Assembly (NCBI GenBank): GCA_963662575.1
Contig: OY759723.1
Span: 3,100,001-3,164,000 of the forward strand
DNA: 64,000 nt
Direction: 5' to 3'
Origin: Bin5 sp963662575
GTDB taxonomy: Bacteria; Chloroflexota; Anaerolineae; Caldilineales; Caldilineaceae
The translations under genes and the position numbers were made by a program. Below, piece by piece: positions 50,395 to 59,232 of the stretch (position 1 is the first letter of the stretch; every line of letters begins with the position of its first letter). The notes under the pieces are model-generated. The model was not told where the DNA came from and did no database searches. It was given only the letters and a program-made list of their open reading frames with translations.

Positions 50395-51552
50395 ATGAGC
50401 ATGCGTCCCATAACTTCCGGGCCGAAGCATCACTGGTTCGGATACTACGACAAACTGCAGTTCGATCCCTCCAACCGCTATGTGTTGGGAATGGAAGTCG
50501 ATTTCGAACATCGCTCGCCAACCGCCGAAGACGTGATCAGCGTCGGCATGATCGACCTGGCCGACGGCGACCGCTGGATTGAGCTGGGAGAGACGCGGGC
50601 CTGGTGCTGGCAGCAGGGCTGCATGCTCCAATGGATCCCCGGCTCCGACAGCGAGGTCATCTGGAATGACCGCCAGGACGACCGCTTCGTCAGCCATGTT
50701 CTGGATGTTCATTCGGGCAACAAGCGCACTCTGGGATATCCGATCTATACCCTCTCACCCGACGGGCGCACCGCCATCGGCGCCGACTTCCGCCGCATCA
50801 ACCATATGCGGCCCGGCTACGGCTACGCCGGCATCCCCGACCCGAACTTCGATACACTGGCGCCCGACAATGCCGGCATCTACAGCGTGGACCTGCAGAC
50901 CGGCGAGGCAACATTGGTAATCTCGATCGAGCAGGTGGCGGCTATACCATATCCCCACGACGACATCAGCGCGGCAAAACACTATTTCAACCACCTTCTC
51001 TTCAATACGGACGGCTCGCGCTTTATCTTCCTCCACCGCTGGCGATTCGGCGATGCAGGTTTCCATACGCGGATGATGACCGCGTCAGTCGATGGATCCG
51101 ATGTCTACGGCGTGGACCAATACGGGCACACCTCGCACTTCATCTGGCGCGACCCGGAACACATCCTGGCATGGGCCAGGCACCCCTCACATGAGGACGC
51201 CTTCTATATTTATCGGGACGGCACGCAGGAGGTGGAGGTGATCGGCAAAGGGGTGATGAAGCTGAACGGGCACTGCACCTATCTTGCCGACACAAACTGG
51301 ATTCTGAATGACACCTATCCAGTGCCCAGAAGCGAAGGCAGAGTTCAGGAGTTGTATCTCTATAACGTGGAGGGCGGCCAGCGCCGCGAACTGGGCGAGT
51401 TTGGCGCAGCGGCCGAGTATACTGGCGAATGGCGCTGCGATCTGCACCCGCGCTCCAGCCCGGATGGCAGCCTGATCACCATCGATTCAGCCCATGGCGG
51501 CAACGGTCGGCAGATCCATCTGATGGATATTTCCGCCTATCAGGCATCATAG
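50395..51552 (+). CDS. Beta-propeller protein of unnamed family, paralogue 5 (type B)
   Basis: The product (385 aa) is close to paralogue 4: ITSGPKHHWFGYYDKLQFDPSNRY, MEVDFEHRSPTAEDVISVGM, WCWQQGCMLQW, IPYPHDDISAAKHYFNHLLF, NGHCTYLADTNWILND, CDLHPRSSPDGSL and IDSAHGGNGRQIH. It starts 33 bp after the DppF-type gene and lies in the transporter operon, linking the family directly to uptake. GAGGAGAG precedes the ATG. Confidence 0.62.
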   Translation: MSMRPITSGPKHHWFGYYDKLQFDPSNRYVLGMEVDFEHRSPTAEDVISVGMIDLADGDRWIELGETRAWCWQQGCMLQWIPGSDSEVIWNDRQDDRFVSHVLDVHSGNKRTLGYPIYTLSPDGRTAIGADFRRINHMRPGYGYAGIPDPNFDTLAPDNAGIYSVDLQTGEATLVISIEQVAAIPYPHDDISAAKHYFNHLLFNTDGSRFIFLHRWRFGDAGFHTRMMTASVDGSDVYGVDQYGHTSHFIWRDPEHILAWARHPSHEDAFYIYRDGTQEVEVIGKGVMKLNGHCTYLADTNWILNDTYPVPRSEGRVQELYLYNVEGGQRRELGEFGAAAEYTGEWRCDLHPRSSPDGSLITIDSAHGGNGRQIHLMDISAYQAS

Positions 51553-51605
51553 CGGAGCGCGCAAAAGCGACATGCTGCCCGCGCGCGGATATGGACTGGG
51601 GAGCG

Positions 51606-52139
51606 CTACGCCCAGGTGTAGGTACCCTTTTCGTCCTGGGGAATCGAACTGAAGCTCTGCATGGCCTGGCCTCTTTCCGGCTTGAGACCGGCGCGGCTGG
51701 CAATCTCCTCGGCCAGCCCGGAAAGATAGGGAAGATCCTCGCGGAAAAGGACTGTCGAGTCTTCTGGGGTGTAGTGAACGTGCAAGTCCACGTCGCCCTC
51801 GGTTGCTTCCCTCCTCCCCACAATCACGTCCAGGCGCGTTATGTGCCCCCAATCCCACTTGCGAGAAAGCGCCCAAAAGCGCAAGGGACTGTTGATGGCC
51901 AGACCGTCTTCCGAAACCTCGTAGACAGTTCCAAGGTCGATGATATGGCCGTAAAGGAGTAGTGCGCCCCAGATCAGAAATGTGTAGGCCATAGCCTCTA
52001 CGAAAAAGATCCGGTTAATTCCCATTGTGAAAGTGAGAACTCCGGCTATCAACAGGGCGGCTGCCGACACCATCGACTTTGGTCTGCCTCTAAATGTGAT
52101 CGATTCCCGGACTTCGTCTGCCTGGAGAGATTCAGCCAT
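51606..52139 (-). CDS. Membrane-anchored bacterial PH-domain-like protein
   Basis: The product (177 aa) has two N-terminal membrane spans (about residues 22-40, AAALLIAGVLTFTMG, and 45-65, VEAMAYTFLIWGALLLYG) followed by a cytoplasmic domain of strands (TVYEVSEDGLAINSPLRFW, KWDWGHITRLDVIVGR) that resembles the bacterial PH fold (bPH/YdbT type). The function of such proteins is unknown. It lies alone between convergent and divergent neighbours and is not clearly part of the operon to its right. Confidence 0.55.
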   Translation of the reverse strand: MAESLQADEVRESITFRGRPKSMVSAAALLIAGVLTFTMGINRIFFVEAMAYTFLIWGALLLYGHIIDLGTVYEVSEDGLAINSPLRFWALSRKWDWGHITRLDVIVGRREATEGDVDLHVHYTPEDSTVLFREDLPYLSGLAEEIASRAGLKPERGQAMQSFSSIPQDEKGTYTWA

Positions 52140-52351
52140 AGAGCAATTCTGCCTTGTTCAATGTTGCTGTTGAATGTGCTCCCTCTCAGCGAGACGGGAG
52201 CGGACCGCGGCGACCTGTCAGGCCGCGGCCGAGGGAATATTTGTAGTATAGTCGGAAGGACAAACCGACCAAAATTTGCCAATGGCCTGCGAACCGGACT
52301 GCGGAGCGAGCCCTTTCACATCGTCCCGGTCTGCAAACTCGAGGCGCACGC

Positions 52352-53719
52352 TCAGTCTGAAACCAGTCTGTATCCCCGTCCCCTTACCGTAACGATGTTA
52401 ACGGGATTGGAGGGGTCCGGTTCCACTTTCTGACGCAAACGGCTAATCAGCTTCTCAATGCGGGCATCGTCTACTTCCAGCAGTCCGTCGTCGCCCCATA
52501 CATCCTGGACAATCTGGTACTTGTCAACAATTCTGTTGCTGTTCTCAAAAAGCAGCTTCAAAAGCTGATATTCCAGCGCGGTGAGGTCGATCTGGCGGCC
52601 ATTTACAGAGACCTCACCACTTTCGTCATCCACATGGATGCCATCGCCGCCAGCAGCATCTGTCTGATGAGTGAGAATATACTCTGCGAACAGACGGCAG
52701 AACGCGCGAGGTTCCTCCCTCATCTGAATCAGGACGTGATATTTCATCAATTGCGACAGGGAGGCGGAGTCCGTCTCCATTCCGGAAAAGAGTAGGCGCA
52801 GAGTCTCCTGTTGATCGGATGTGCAGCTGTCCCAGATTTTCTCGCTCTCCATATGCAAAGTCGGGTCCTGGCGCAACTGATCCATCAGACCGCGATGAAA
52901 TACAAATCGATCTACCTTGCCTTTGCTGCCTTGATCCATCGCAGCTAACGCATTGCCCAATATTCGGCTGACTCCGGCCAGATAGCCAGGATGCCCGCCG
53001 GTCCACTGATAGACGAAGTCGATGTCTTCTGCGGACTGTTCGAAACTGTGGCGCGCGGCGAAACTTCGCATGTAACGTTCCACATCATGGCGTGGCAGAG
53101 GCGAGAGGTGCCAGGGCTGGTGCGAAAACAGTTCTCCGAACTCGCTGCTGTGTTCGCCGGGCCGCAGCACTGCCAATGGCCAAACGGTGGCAGTCACAAA
53201 TACGAGCCGGTTTCCGTAGCGGTCCTTCTTGGCCCGCAGATTTAGGAAAACCCTGGTGTCTATCTGCTGGAATGGTTCGTCGAATTCGTCGAACAGCAGG
53301 ATTAGCTTGTACTGGCTTTCTTGCAGGACGGCGGTCAATCCATTGCTGAAGCTGAGTGGCACTTGAAAAACGTTGGTGGGCGCCACCAGGGCCTCGTAGG
53401 CGCTCTGCAACTCGTGGTTTTTTGCCAGCACCGGGCTGCTCTCCTGCAAGCAGCGCAGCACCAACTCATAGAATCCCTGCTCCGTCATCTCCAACATGCG
53501 GTTACAGTCGATATAGACCGGCAGAAATTCGCTGCCTTCTTTCCCCAACTGGTGCAACCAGACATCGGCGTGAGCCAGCAACCGCATCAGCGAAGATTTG
53601 CCCACATTGCTGAAACCCGTTACCTCTACGCAGCGGGAACGTTTGAGCAGCCTGATGATTGGCTCGATGTCGGTCTGCCGCATATAGCTCCCATCGGACA
53701 GACGCAACGTAGTTGTCAT
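52352..53719 (-). CDS. P-loop NTPase fused to OmpR-type winged-helix DNA-binding domain
   Basis: The product (455 aa) starts with an AAA/NACHT-like NTPase: P-loop GFSNVGKSS near residue 45, Walker B LILLFDEFDEPF near 140 and a following sensor-like region (RLVFVTATVWPLAVLRPGEHS). A helical lid region (HPGYLAGVSRILGNALA) follows. The C-terminal 95 residues are a Trans_reg_C winged helix (LTALEYQLLKLLFENSNRIVDKYQIV...RIEKLISRLRQKV...VRGRGYRLV). The ATG at 53719 has GGAGG four bases ahead; an upstream codon at 53752 lacks one. A regulator that couples nucleotide state to DNA binding is likely. It is the last gene after the membrane-protein set, 85 bp away. Confidence 0.75.
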   Translation of the reverse strand: MTTTLRLSDGSYMRQTDIEPIIRLLKRSRCVEVTGFSNVGKSSLMRLLAHADVWLHQLGKEGSEFLPVYIDCNRMLEMTEQGFYELVLRCLQESSPVLAKNHELQSAYEALVAPTNVFQVPLSFSNGLTAVLQESQYKLILLFDEFDEPFQQIDTRVFLNLRAKKDRYGNRLVFVTATVWPLAVLRPGEHSSEFGELFSHQPWHLSPLPRHDVERYMRSFAARHSFEQSAEDIDFVYQWTGGHPGYLAGVSRILGNALAAMDQGSKGKVDRFVFHRGLMDQLRQDPTLHMESEKIWDSCTSDQQETLRLLFSGMETDSASLSQLMKYHVLIQMREEPRAFCRLFAEYILTHQTDAAGGDGIHVDDESGEVSVNGRQIDLTALEYQLLKLLFENSNRIVDKYQIVQDVWGDDGLLEVDDARIEKLISRLRQKVEPDPSNPVNIVTVRGRGYRLVSD

Positions 53720-53804
53720 AAGACCTCCAGTTGAAAGCCTTTTCTGGTCCAAATTCCTATGCGGAACTGTTTATTGACCATTGTCGCCAACTTGGTATGT
53801 TGCG

Positions 53805-55103
53805 TCAAGCGATGGCGAAACCGGTTCCGCCCTCAAAGAGAATATCGGCCGCCAACACCTGCAGCACCGCTTGCGGGGCGGTTCGGCCGACACCGGCCAC
53901 TGCAGGGACAAGGCCAAGCGGGTCCCACCAGTATGCTGGCCCTGTTACGGCCCGTTCAGGTCCCGCGGTGGCCGGCGCCTGCGAAGGGCGCGGCCACTGC
54001 GCTGGCCAGTCGCCGCTGACCAGGCGGAGGGGCGGCCATTCATCCAGGATTTCCGGTCGTTCACCTGGATGTACGCAGTTGACCCGCAGCCCTGTGTATT
54101 CCTCGCCCACCGTCTCCCATGCCCAGACGTGCAGCCAACGATCCGCGCCCGTATAAAGCCCATGAAGTGCCGGCAACTGATGACGCCGCATCCAAAGTCG
54201 AACAGCTTGGGCAAAAGCCCATTGCGTACTTGGTAGTGCTGCCGAGCGGTCGACCCATCCATCGATTCTTCGCATTGCCGGTATGCGCAAGGATTGCTGC
54301 CAGTGGTACCGCTCCAGCACAATGCGCAGAGCAGTCCCGCTGCTACTACCGTCCGCGGAGAGTACATTGTCGGCAACCATGGCCGCGCCCCCATTGGTTT
54401 GCTCCTGCCAACTTGCCAGCGCTACACTGCCCGCCAGGCTGTTGCCGGCAAAACAGAACAGCGGTCTGTCGTCGTCAGGCAGCTGGACGGCAGCTTCAAT
54501 CACGCGGCGGCTTAGCGCCAGCACCTGCTCCTGGCTGCGGCGTCCGATCTGTTCGTAGCCTCCGACAATCAGTATTACGTCGGGACGAAGCGCCCGCAGT
54601 TCCCTTGCCAGTGCGCCCGCGCTTTGGTGGGGACCGGGCAGATAGGTGGCAATCGGGCTGCAAAGCGCGCCGGCCAGCGCCGCCTCACCGGCAGCAAGAC
54701 TCCCCCCTCCGGACAGTCCGGCCATCCATACCCGCAGAAGTGGCATCAAATCCGCGACCGCGAAGGCTTGGCCGACACCTTCCACGTAAGCAGGACCGGT
54801 CGCGTGCAGGCGGGGGCGGTCCTGTTCCGCATCCCAAAGCGAGATGCTGAACTGCTTTTCCAAACGGTTGACTGCATGGACAAGGGCCCCAACGCATTCG
54901 TCGGGACTGGTCTGCGCGGGCAGATCAACAGTCTGCCACCCGACCATCCTGTATATTTCTTCCACCGGTTCAATCAGAACGGCCACAACGCGCTGCGTCT
55001 CTGCCGCCAGCGCCAGAATGCTCTGCGGAGCGAAATCAGCCAGCGAAGCCGCCGCAGGTCCCAAACCAGAGACTGGGAACGGTTGAACAGGTGTAACGCT
55101 CAT
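53805..55103 (-). CDS. GlmL-like ASKHA-fold protein, degenerate
   Basis: The product (432 aa) shares with the glutamate mutase L/MutL family a patterned core: VVAVLIEPVEEIYRMVGWQT in the position of the N-terminal phosphate-binding strand, LRPDVILIVGGYE where GlmL has PDMILLSGG, and PLFCFAGNSLAG where GlmL has an IYAGN strand. The N-terminal DCGSTTTK phosphate loop is not present, so ATP binding as in GlmL is doubtful. Its ATG overlaps the stop of the preceding membrane-protein gene. Without a mutase nearby, a chaperone-like or structural role in this complex is more likely than mutase repair; that is inference. Confidence 0.5.
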   Translation of the reverse strand: MSVTPVQPFPVSGLGPAAASLADFAPQSILALAAETQRVVAVLIEPVEEIYRMVGWQTVDLPAQTSPDECVGALVHAVNRLEKQFSISLWDAEQDRPRLHATGPAYVEGVGQAFAVADLMPLLRVWMAGLSGGGSLAAGEAALAGALCSPIATYLPGPHQSAGALARELRALRPDVILIVGGYEQIGRRSQEQVLALSRRVIEAAVQLPDDDRPLFCFAGNSLAGSVALASWQEQTNGGAAMVADNVLSADGSSSGTALRIVLERYHWQQSLRIPAMRRIDGWVDRSAALPSTQWAFAQAVRLWMRRHQLPALHGLYTGADRWLHVWAWETVGEEYTGLRVNCVHPGERPEILDEWPPLRLVSGDWPAQWPRPSQAPATAGPERAVTGPAYWWDPLGLVPAVAGVGRTAPQAVLQVLAADILFEGGTGFAIA

Positions 55104-55990
55104 GATCCTGCTCCGCGTACTGCCGCCCACAGCAGCTGCCACAGCTCGCTGCGGGGAACTTCAAACAGGAAGTAGTCCAGGCGAGCCAGCGCCAGCGAAA
55201 AACGGGCCGCCGCAAGTCGCGCAAAGACCATACCTGCGGCCAACCACAGAGCCCGCCGACCAATGCCTCCCCACACTTCCAGCAGTTTCAGGATCAGCAC
55301 TCTGTACGGAATGTTTGGTTCTTCGGCGGCGATCTCGGTATCCTCCGAATCGGAAGCCCGCCGCGGAGCGGGCTGTCGCGCACTCGCGCTGAAGGCGCGG
55401 CCAAGTTGAAAGTGGATCAGGACACCGCCGGTGATCAGCAGCGTAATGAATCTGACCAGCCACGTCGCCTGGTCAGCCGCGGGGCGTGCGTCTCCTGCAG
55501 TCGCCACGGCTGCCAGCGGGGACTGCACTGCCGCCGCGAGTTGGGGCCACAGCGTCCCCTGAACTGCGCCGCTTAAGCCCACCCCAAGGCCGACGCCAAC
55601 GAGCACGGCTGCCGGAACTACCGCCAGCAGGCGCAGAATCCCCCTCCCGTCCGTCCCGCTGGGCGGACGACGAAGCAGCTCCACGCCTCCTGCCCACATC
55701 AGTAGCCCCAGAATAACGGGCAGCCAACTCTTCAGCAGGGTCGCCTCCGGCGCGGAAAGCCATGACATGGGATCGGCGATGAGAGGCGCGAAGAGCCTTG
55801 GCCACAAAACATTGCGCCAGGCGAGCACCGCCATGTAACCCAGGCCGGACCCGACCAGAACGTACTGGCCCAGGCGCGCCAGTAAATTGTCTTTGATCAG
55901 ATAGCTGGCGATGGTCAGAGAAATGACTAGACCTAGCACCAGGCCGGCGTCTTGCAGGGCGCCGGGCAGCCCGCTGGTGAACGGGCTCAC
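55100..55990 (-). CDS. Polytopic membrane protein, unknown function
   Basis: The product (296 aa) has about five membrane spans, for example LVLGLVISLTIASYLI, LLKSWLPVILGLLMWAGGVELL, ILRLLAVVPAAVLVGVGLGVGL and VRFITLLITGGVLIHFQL, plus a polar loop (PAPRRASDSEDTEIAAEEP) and a C-terminal amphipathic stretch. No family is recognised. ATGA overlaps join it to both neighbours, so it is in the middle of a translationally coupled operon. Confidence 0.65.
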   Translation of the reverse strand: MSPFTSGLPGALQDAGLVLGLVISLTIASYLIKDNLLARLGQYVLVGSGLGYMAVLAWRNVLWPRLFAPLIADPMSWLSAPEATLLKSWLPVILGLLMWAGGVELLRRPPSGTDGRGILRLLAVVPAAVLVGVGLGVGLSGAVQGTLWPQLAAAVQSPLAAVATAGDARPAADQATWLVRFITLLITGGVLIHFQLGRAFSASARQPAPRRASDSEDTEIAAEEPNIPYRVLILKLLEVWGGIGRRALWLAAGMVFARLAAARFSLALARLDYFLFEVPRSELWQLLWAAVRGAGS

Positions 55991-57393
55991 GGCAACCTCC
56001 GCTCAGTCAGCCCGGCCACATTTCCGAGCAGGATGACGACAATCAGAATGCCGATCCCCCAATTCTGGCCGTTGGTCAGTCTCGAAGCGCGAGCCTGCTC
56101 GGCGACGCTGCGCGTGCGCTCCAACCGGCGAAAATAAGCGCTGCCTCCGTCCCAGCCGCTCACGAGCCCCACCAGTTGTCCGCTCTGCAAAAATGGGCGC
56201 AGCGCAGGGTCGGCAACCGCGCTGGTTACCGCGATAACTGTGCCGTCGTTTATAGGCTGCACCTGCTCAAGCCAGCGCCGCACATCTTCGGCGCGGGCGG
56301 CGATCACCAAGTTTAGCACAGGCCCAGTTTCGGCAAGGCCAGCCAGCCTGAACCGTTCTCTGAGTTCAACCCAGCGCGGATCGACAGGCAGGGTCCGAGA
56401 CGGGGCAACGCCGAGTAGAGGCAGGGAGGCAGCGCCCCCTGGGAGAAAGCCTCCCTCAATTATCTGGTTGGCTGTAACCTGGGCGCGGGCTGGCCGCCGC
56501 ACTGATTCTTCGGCCTTGGCGATCACACGACGCGCCACTGCCGGCCCTCCTGGCAGCTGACTGACGACAACTAGCGTCGTCCGCTTGTGTAGAAGATGCT
56601 CTATCACTGGCTCCGCTACAAGGTCCATTTCGCCGGCGGTCGCCGCGTCGTATGCCCAATTCACCAGGACGAGGCTGTTCGGAGTCAAAGAATCTATATG
56701 TTGATGCGCTTGTTCCAGTCCGGGAAAAGTGTGTGGTCCGCTTCCTCCTGCGGGCGTTTGCGATCCCCACAGCAGCGCGCCTGTCAAGCCTAGCAGCAGG
56801 ATCCATTCCAGCCAGCGCTGCCGCTGCAGACCGCTTCCGCCAACTGCTGGCTCTGCTGTGCTCTGACCCATATCCGGGTTCGCGCCAGTGCCCGTTGGCA
56901 GATCCTCGGAATACAGCTGGCGCAACTGTCGGCGCTCTTCTTCACTTACGGTCAGTCCACTGGACAACACATCTGGGGGGCTGCGCGACGGATCGGATTC
57001 TCTGGCGCCAGAGCCCGCAAATGCCATCGGATCCGCCGGGTCGAGCAAGCCTCCAAGGTCGGCTAAGAGAGGATCTGGTTGAGTTGCCGCGGGCTGCGAC
57101 TCCTCCGGGCTTGACACCTGGTCGGCATCTTCCTCTTCTCCTCCTGAATGTGGCCACGTGCGAGCATAATTGGGGTCGGAAGTCCGGCCTGTCGGATAGT
57201 TCCCGGTGTCTTCAACGTCCGCCAAGGGAGGAGCTTCTTCGTGGTCTGCAGCGCTTGCGCCTGGCTCATCTATCGTCTCGCCCGCGGGCGCGGGCGGCAG
57301 CTGCGTGCCCGCCAGATTGGTGCCGCAGTGGACACAAAATGGAGCATCAATTGGATTGCTGAGTCCGCAGTGTGGACAGTCGGACTTCGCCAT
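55987..57393 (-). CDS. Zinc-ribbon membrane protein with large extracytoplasmic domain
   Basis: The product (468 aa) begins MAKSDCPHCGLSNPIDAPFC and then VHCG, a double CxxC zinc ribbon (residues 6-24), followed by about 180 acidic, low-complexity residues, a TM (WLEWILLLGLTGALLWGS, about residue 195), an extracytoplasmic domain of about 230 residues (SLVLVNWAYDAATAGEMDLV, VVVSQLPGGPAVARRVI, NLVIAARAEDVRRWLEQV, VIAVTSAVADPALRPFLQSG) and a C-terminal TM (GIGILIVVILLGNVAGL). The ATG at 57393 is chosen because the zinc ribbon starts there. The domain has an alternating strand/helix pattern like a Rossmann-type fold. Function unknown. Confidence 0.6.
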   Translation of the reverse strand: MAKSDCPHCGLSNPIDAPFCVHCGTNLAGTQLPPAPAGETIDEPGASAADHEEAPPLADVEDTGNYPTGRTSDPNYARTWPHSGGEEEDADQVSSPEESQPAATQPDPLLADLGGLLDPADPMAFAGSGARESDPSRSPPDVLSSGLTVSEEERRQLRQLYSEDLPTGTGANPDMGQSTAEPAVGGSGLQRQRWLEWILLLGLTGALLWGSQTPAGGSGPHTFPGLEQAHQHIDSLTPNSLVLVNWAYDAATAGEMDLVAEPVIEHLLHKRTTLVVVSQLPGGPAVARRVIAKAEESVRRPARAQVTANQIIEGGFLPGGAASLPLLGVAPSRTLPVDPRWVELRERFRLAGLAETGPVLNLVIAARAEDVRRWLEQVQPINDGTVIAVTSAVADPALRPFLQSGQLVGLVSGWDGGSAYFRRLERTRSVAEQARASRLTNGQNWGIGILIVVILLGNVAGLTERRLP

Positions 57394-57479
57394 TGGCGCT
57401 GTGTTCTCCAAGTCAGTCTGCCATGATCGAGAATCGAAGATATTCCAGAGTGTATCCGGCCCGTTTCCCCTGGTGGGAT

Positions 57480-58109
57480 CTATTTCACGCTGTTCACGAT
57501 CAGGCGGATGCTGATGAACAATGCGCCCAGCGCGCCGCCTAGCAGAACGCCGCGCATCGCAGCCATCACCGGCCATGAAAGCAACCAGTCAACCAGATCG
57601 ATCAGTGCCTTGGGCATGATCTGATAGAAAAACGGTGTCTGCACCAGGAGCATCAGGAGGGCGCCGGTCAGAATCCACAGGCCGCCAGGCCGATTTATGC
57701 GAAGATAGAGGTAGGCCGCGCTCAGCAGGAAGAAACCGGTCAGCGCGTACAGCGTCGCCTGTCCCGGCGCCAACACTGCGTCAAAGACCCACTCTGTGAG
57801 CGGGCCAATCGTTCCCTCAGGCGATGAGACTCCGGCTCCGAAAACGAGGGCGAAAACGACCAGGAGCAGCAAGCTGAGAAGCCATTCGGTCTGCCCGCGC
57901 TGAACTCTGACCAGGTGATACCAGAGAGCGTTGGCAATGCCAAGGAGCAACGCGAATGCACCCAGCAGCATTGCCCAACTGTAGAGCGTGGTCGCAGCGG
58001 CAAGCGGCGTGATCGCCAACCCGAAGCGGGCGGATATAACCAACAATGCGCACGCAAGGGCAACCAGAAGGCCGATTCGATTTGACCAGCCCGGACGGGA
58101 AGAGAACAC
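57480..58109 (-). CDS. Polytopic membrane protein, unknown function
   Basis: The product (209 aa) has about six membrane spans (IGLLVALACALLVISARFG, LYSWAMLLGAFALLLGIANALW, WLLSLLLLVVFALVFGAG, ATLYALTGFFLLSAAYLYL, GGLWILTGALLMLLV, GVLLGGALGALFISIRLIV). It starts 6 bp after the upstream stop and ends 86 bp before the zinc-ribbon gene. No family is recognised. Confidence 0.6.
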   Translation of the reverse strand: MFSSRPGWSNRIGLLVALACALLVISARFGLAITPLAAATTLYSWAMLLGAFALLLGIANALWYHLVRVQRGQTEWLLSLLLLVVFALVFGAGVSSPEGTIGPLTEWVFDAVLAPGQATLYALTGFFLLSAAYLYLRINRPGGLWILTGALLMLLVQTPFFYQIMPKALIDLVDWLLSWPVMAAMRGVLLGGALGALFISIRLIVNSVK

Positions 58110-58115
58110 TTTCAG

Positions 58116-58745
58116 TTATCCGAAGAATGCGGCGATCAGAAGTGCGAGCGCCAGCAGCCCGCTTGCCCAAAGCTCTCCCTTTCGCAACCAGGCGTTTCCC
58201 CCCGGCGCCGCGGGTTCGGGCTTGATCTCCTCACTGATAAGGGCCGGCAGCAACTCGAAGTCCTCGCCTTCTAAGCCGGGTGATGCTGACAAAGAGGTAG
58301 ACCAATCCAGGCCAGGAGGCAGTGTGCCGCGATCACGCCGTTGTCCTGCGAGGTTCAGCGTAGCGGTGTAGAGAGCGCTGTCTGCGCCCGCAAAAAGAAC
58401 TGTACGCCCGGCATCATCGAAACCTTCCGTATGGCCTTCGGGTGTGCCCGCTACCTTATTTCCCGAGTTGGCTACAACCGCGTGTCCATAAGCAGCAGCC
58501 CCTGGTCGCCAAACATGCATGGCAACCAGCCAGAGCCAACTCTCGCCCCCGGCAACGATTGTCGGGTGCTGCGGCCCCAGATTTTGGCCAGCGATGCGAT
58601 TCAGAGCGAGCAGGTTCAGCCAGCTATTCCGGTAGAGCGAGTCCACGCCAAGCGCCAAGAGGGGTGTTTCGCCGTTCTCGTTCGCGGTGTCGGCCAACTG
58701 CCGCCAAGCCGTGGCCAACTGTTCGGGGTCCAGAAAATGGTTCAC
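58116..58745 (-). CDS. Tail-anchored protein of unknown function
   Basis: The product (209 aa) has a soluble N-terminal part (LLALGVDSLYRNSWLNLLAL, TIVAGGESWLWLVAMHVWRP) and a C-terminal membrane span (GELWASGLLALALLIAAFFG). It starts with GTG in a GTGA overlap with the upstream gene. The soluble part has no motif I recognise. Being anchored by its C-terminus, it probably works at the membrane with the polytopic neighbours. Confidence 0.5.
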   Translation of the reverse strand: MNHFLDPEQLATAWRQLADTANENGETPLLALGVDSLYRNSWLNLLALNRIAGQNLGPQHPTIVAGGESWLWLVAMHVWRPGAAAYGHAVVANSGNKVAGTPEGHTEGFDDAGRTVLFAGADSALYTATLNLAGQRRDRGTLPPGLDWSTSLSASPGLEGEDFELLPALISEEIKPEPAAPGGNAWLRKGELWASGLLALALLIAAFFG

Positions 58746-59023
58746 AGTTCAATTTCCTGCTCGCGAGGTGCATGCCTTTCATCTTCCAACAGGTCCTCCA
58801 GCCTTTCCGCCAGGGCAGAAGGTCCGCCCGGTTGCGAAAGAAGCTTGCCCCATGCGCCAAACCCGTCCGCGCCCAGGAGCCCGGCCAGCGGATGCAAAGT
58901 CAGGAGCATCTGTCCGAAAGCGAATGCCAGCGGACGGTGCCCAACCAAAAAGAGAATCGCCGGCAGAACCATACGCCGCTGACGAATTTTGAAGAGAATT
59001 CCGTCAATCGTCTCGTCGTTCAT
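58742..59023 (-). CDS. Small membrane protein, first gene of the operon
   Basis: The product (93 aa) starts MNDETIDGILFKIRQRRMVL, followed by one or two membrane-compatible stretches (PAILFLVGHRPLAFAFGQML, LTLHPLAGLLGADGFG) and an acidic tail. Its end overlaps the next start (GTGA). The ATG at 59023 is preferred over a codon at 59119, which would add residues without a ribosome binding site. No family is recognised. Confidence 0.45.
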   Translation of the reverse strand: MNDETIDGILFKIRQRRMVLPAILFLVGHRPLAFAFGQMLLTLHPLAGLLGADGFGAWGKLLSQPGGPSALAERLEDLLEDERHAPREQEIEL

Positions 59024-59232
59024 AGATTTTGCCGTTCTCTCCTGGACTCCGGAACGTGCGGGCCGCTTCATAGAATTATGCGAAGAATTGTACCACAGAG
59101 CCGCGTGCGCGCCTGACAAAGCTTCGCCACCACACTGTCTCCCGAACTTGCGTTTGTACGGTCATCCATTGTTTACTTGAACCTTGAAACAAGACAAAAT
59201 CCAAGCGATACACGCACATCAGGAGATTTCCA

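Noticed and set aside
53731..55175. Plus-strand frames opposite the GlmL-like gene
   Set aside because: They are rich in Arg/Ala/Pro as expected of antisense frames in GC-rich DNA, and none has a ribosome-binding site or known motif.
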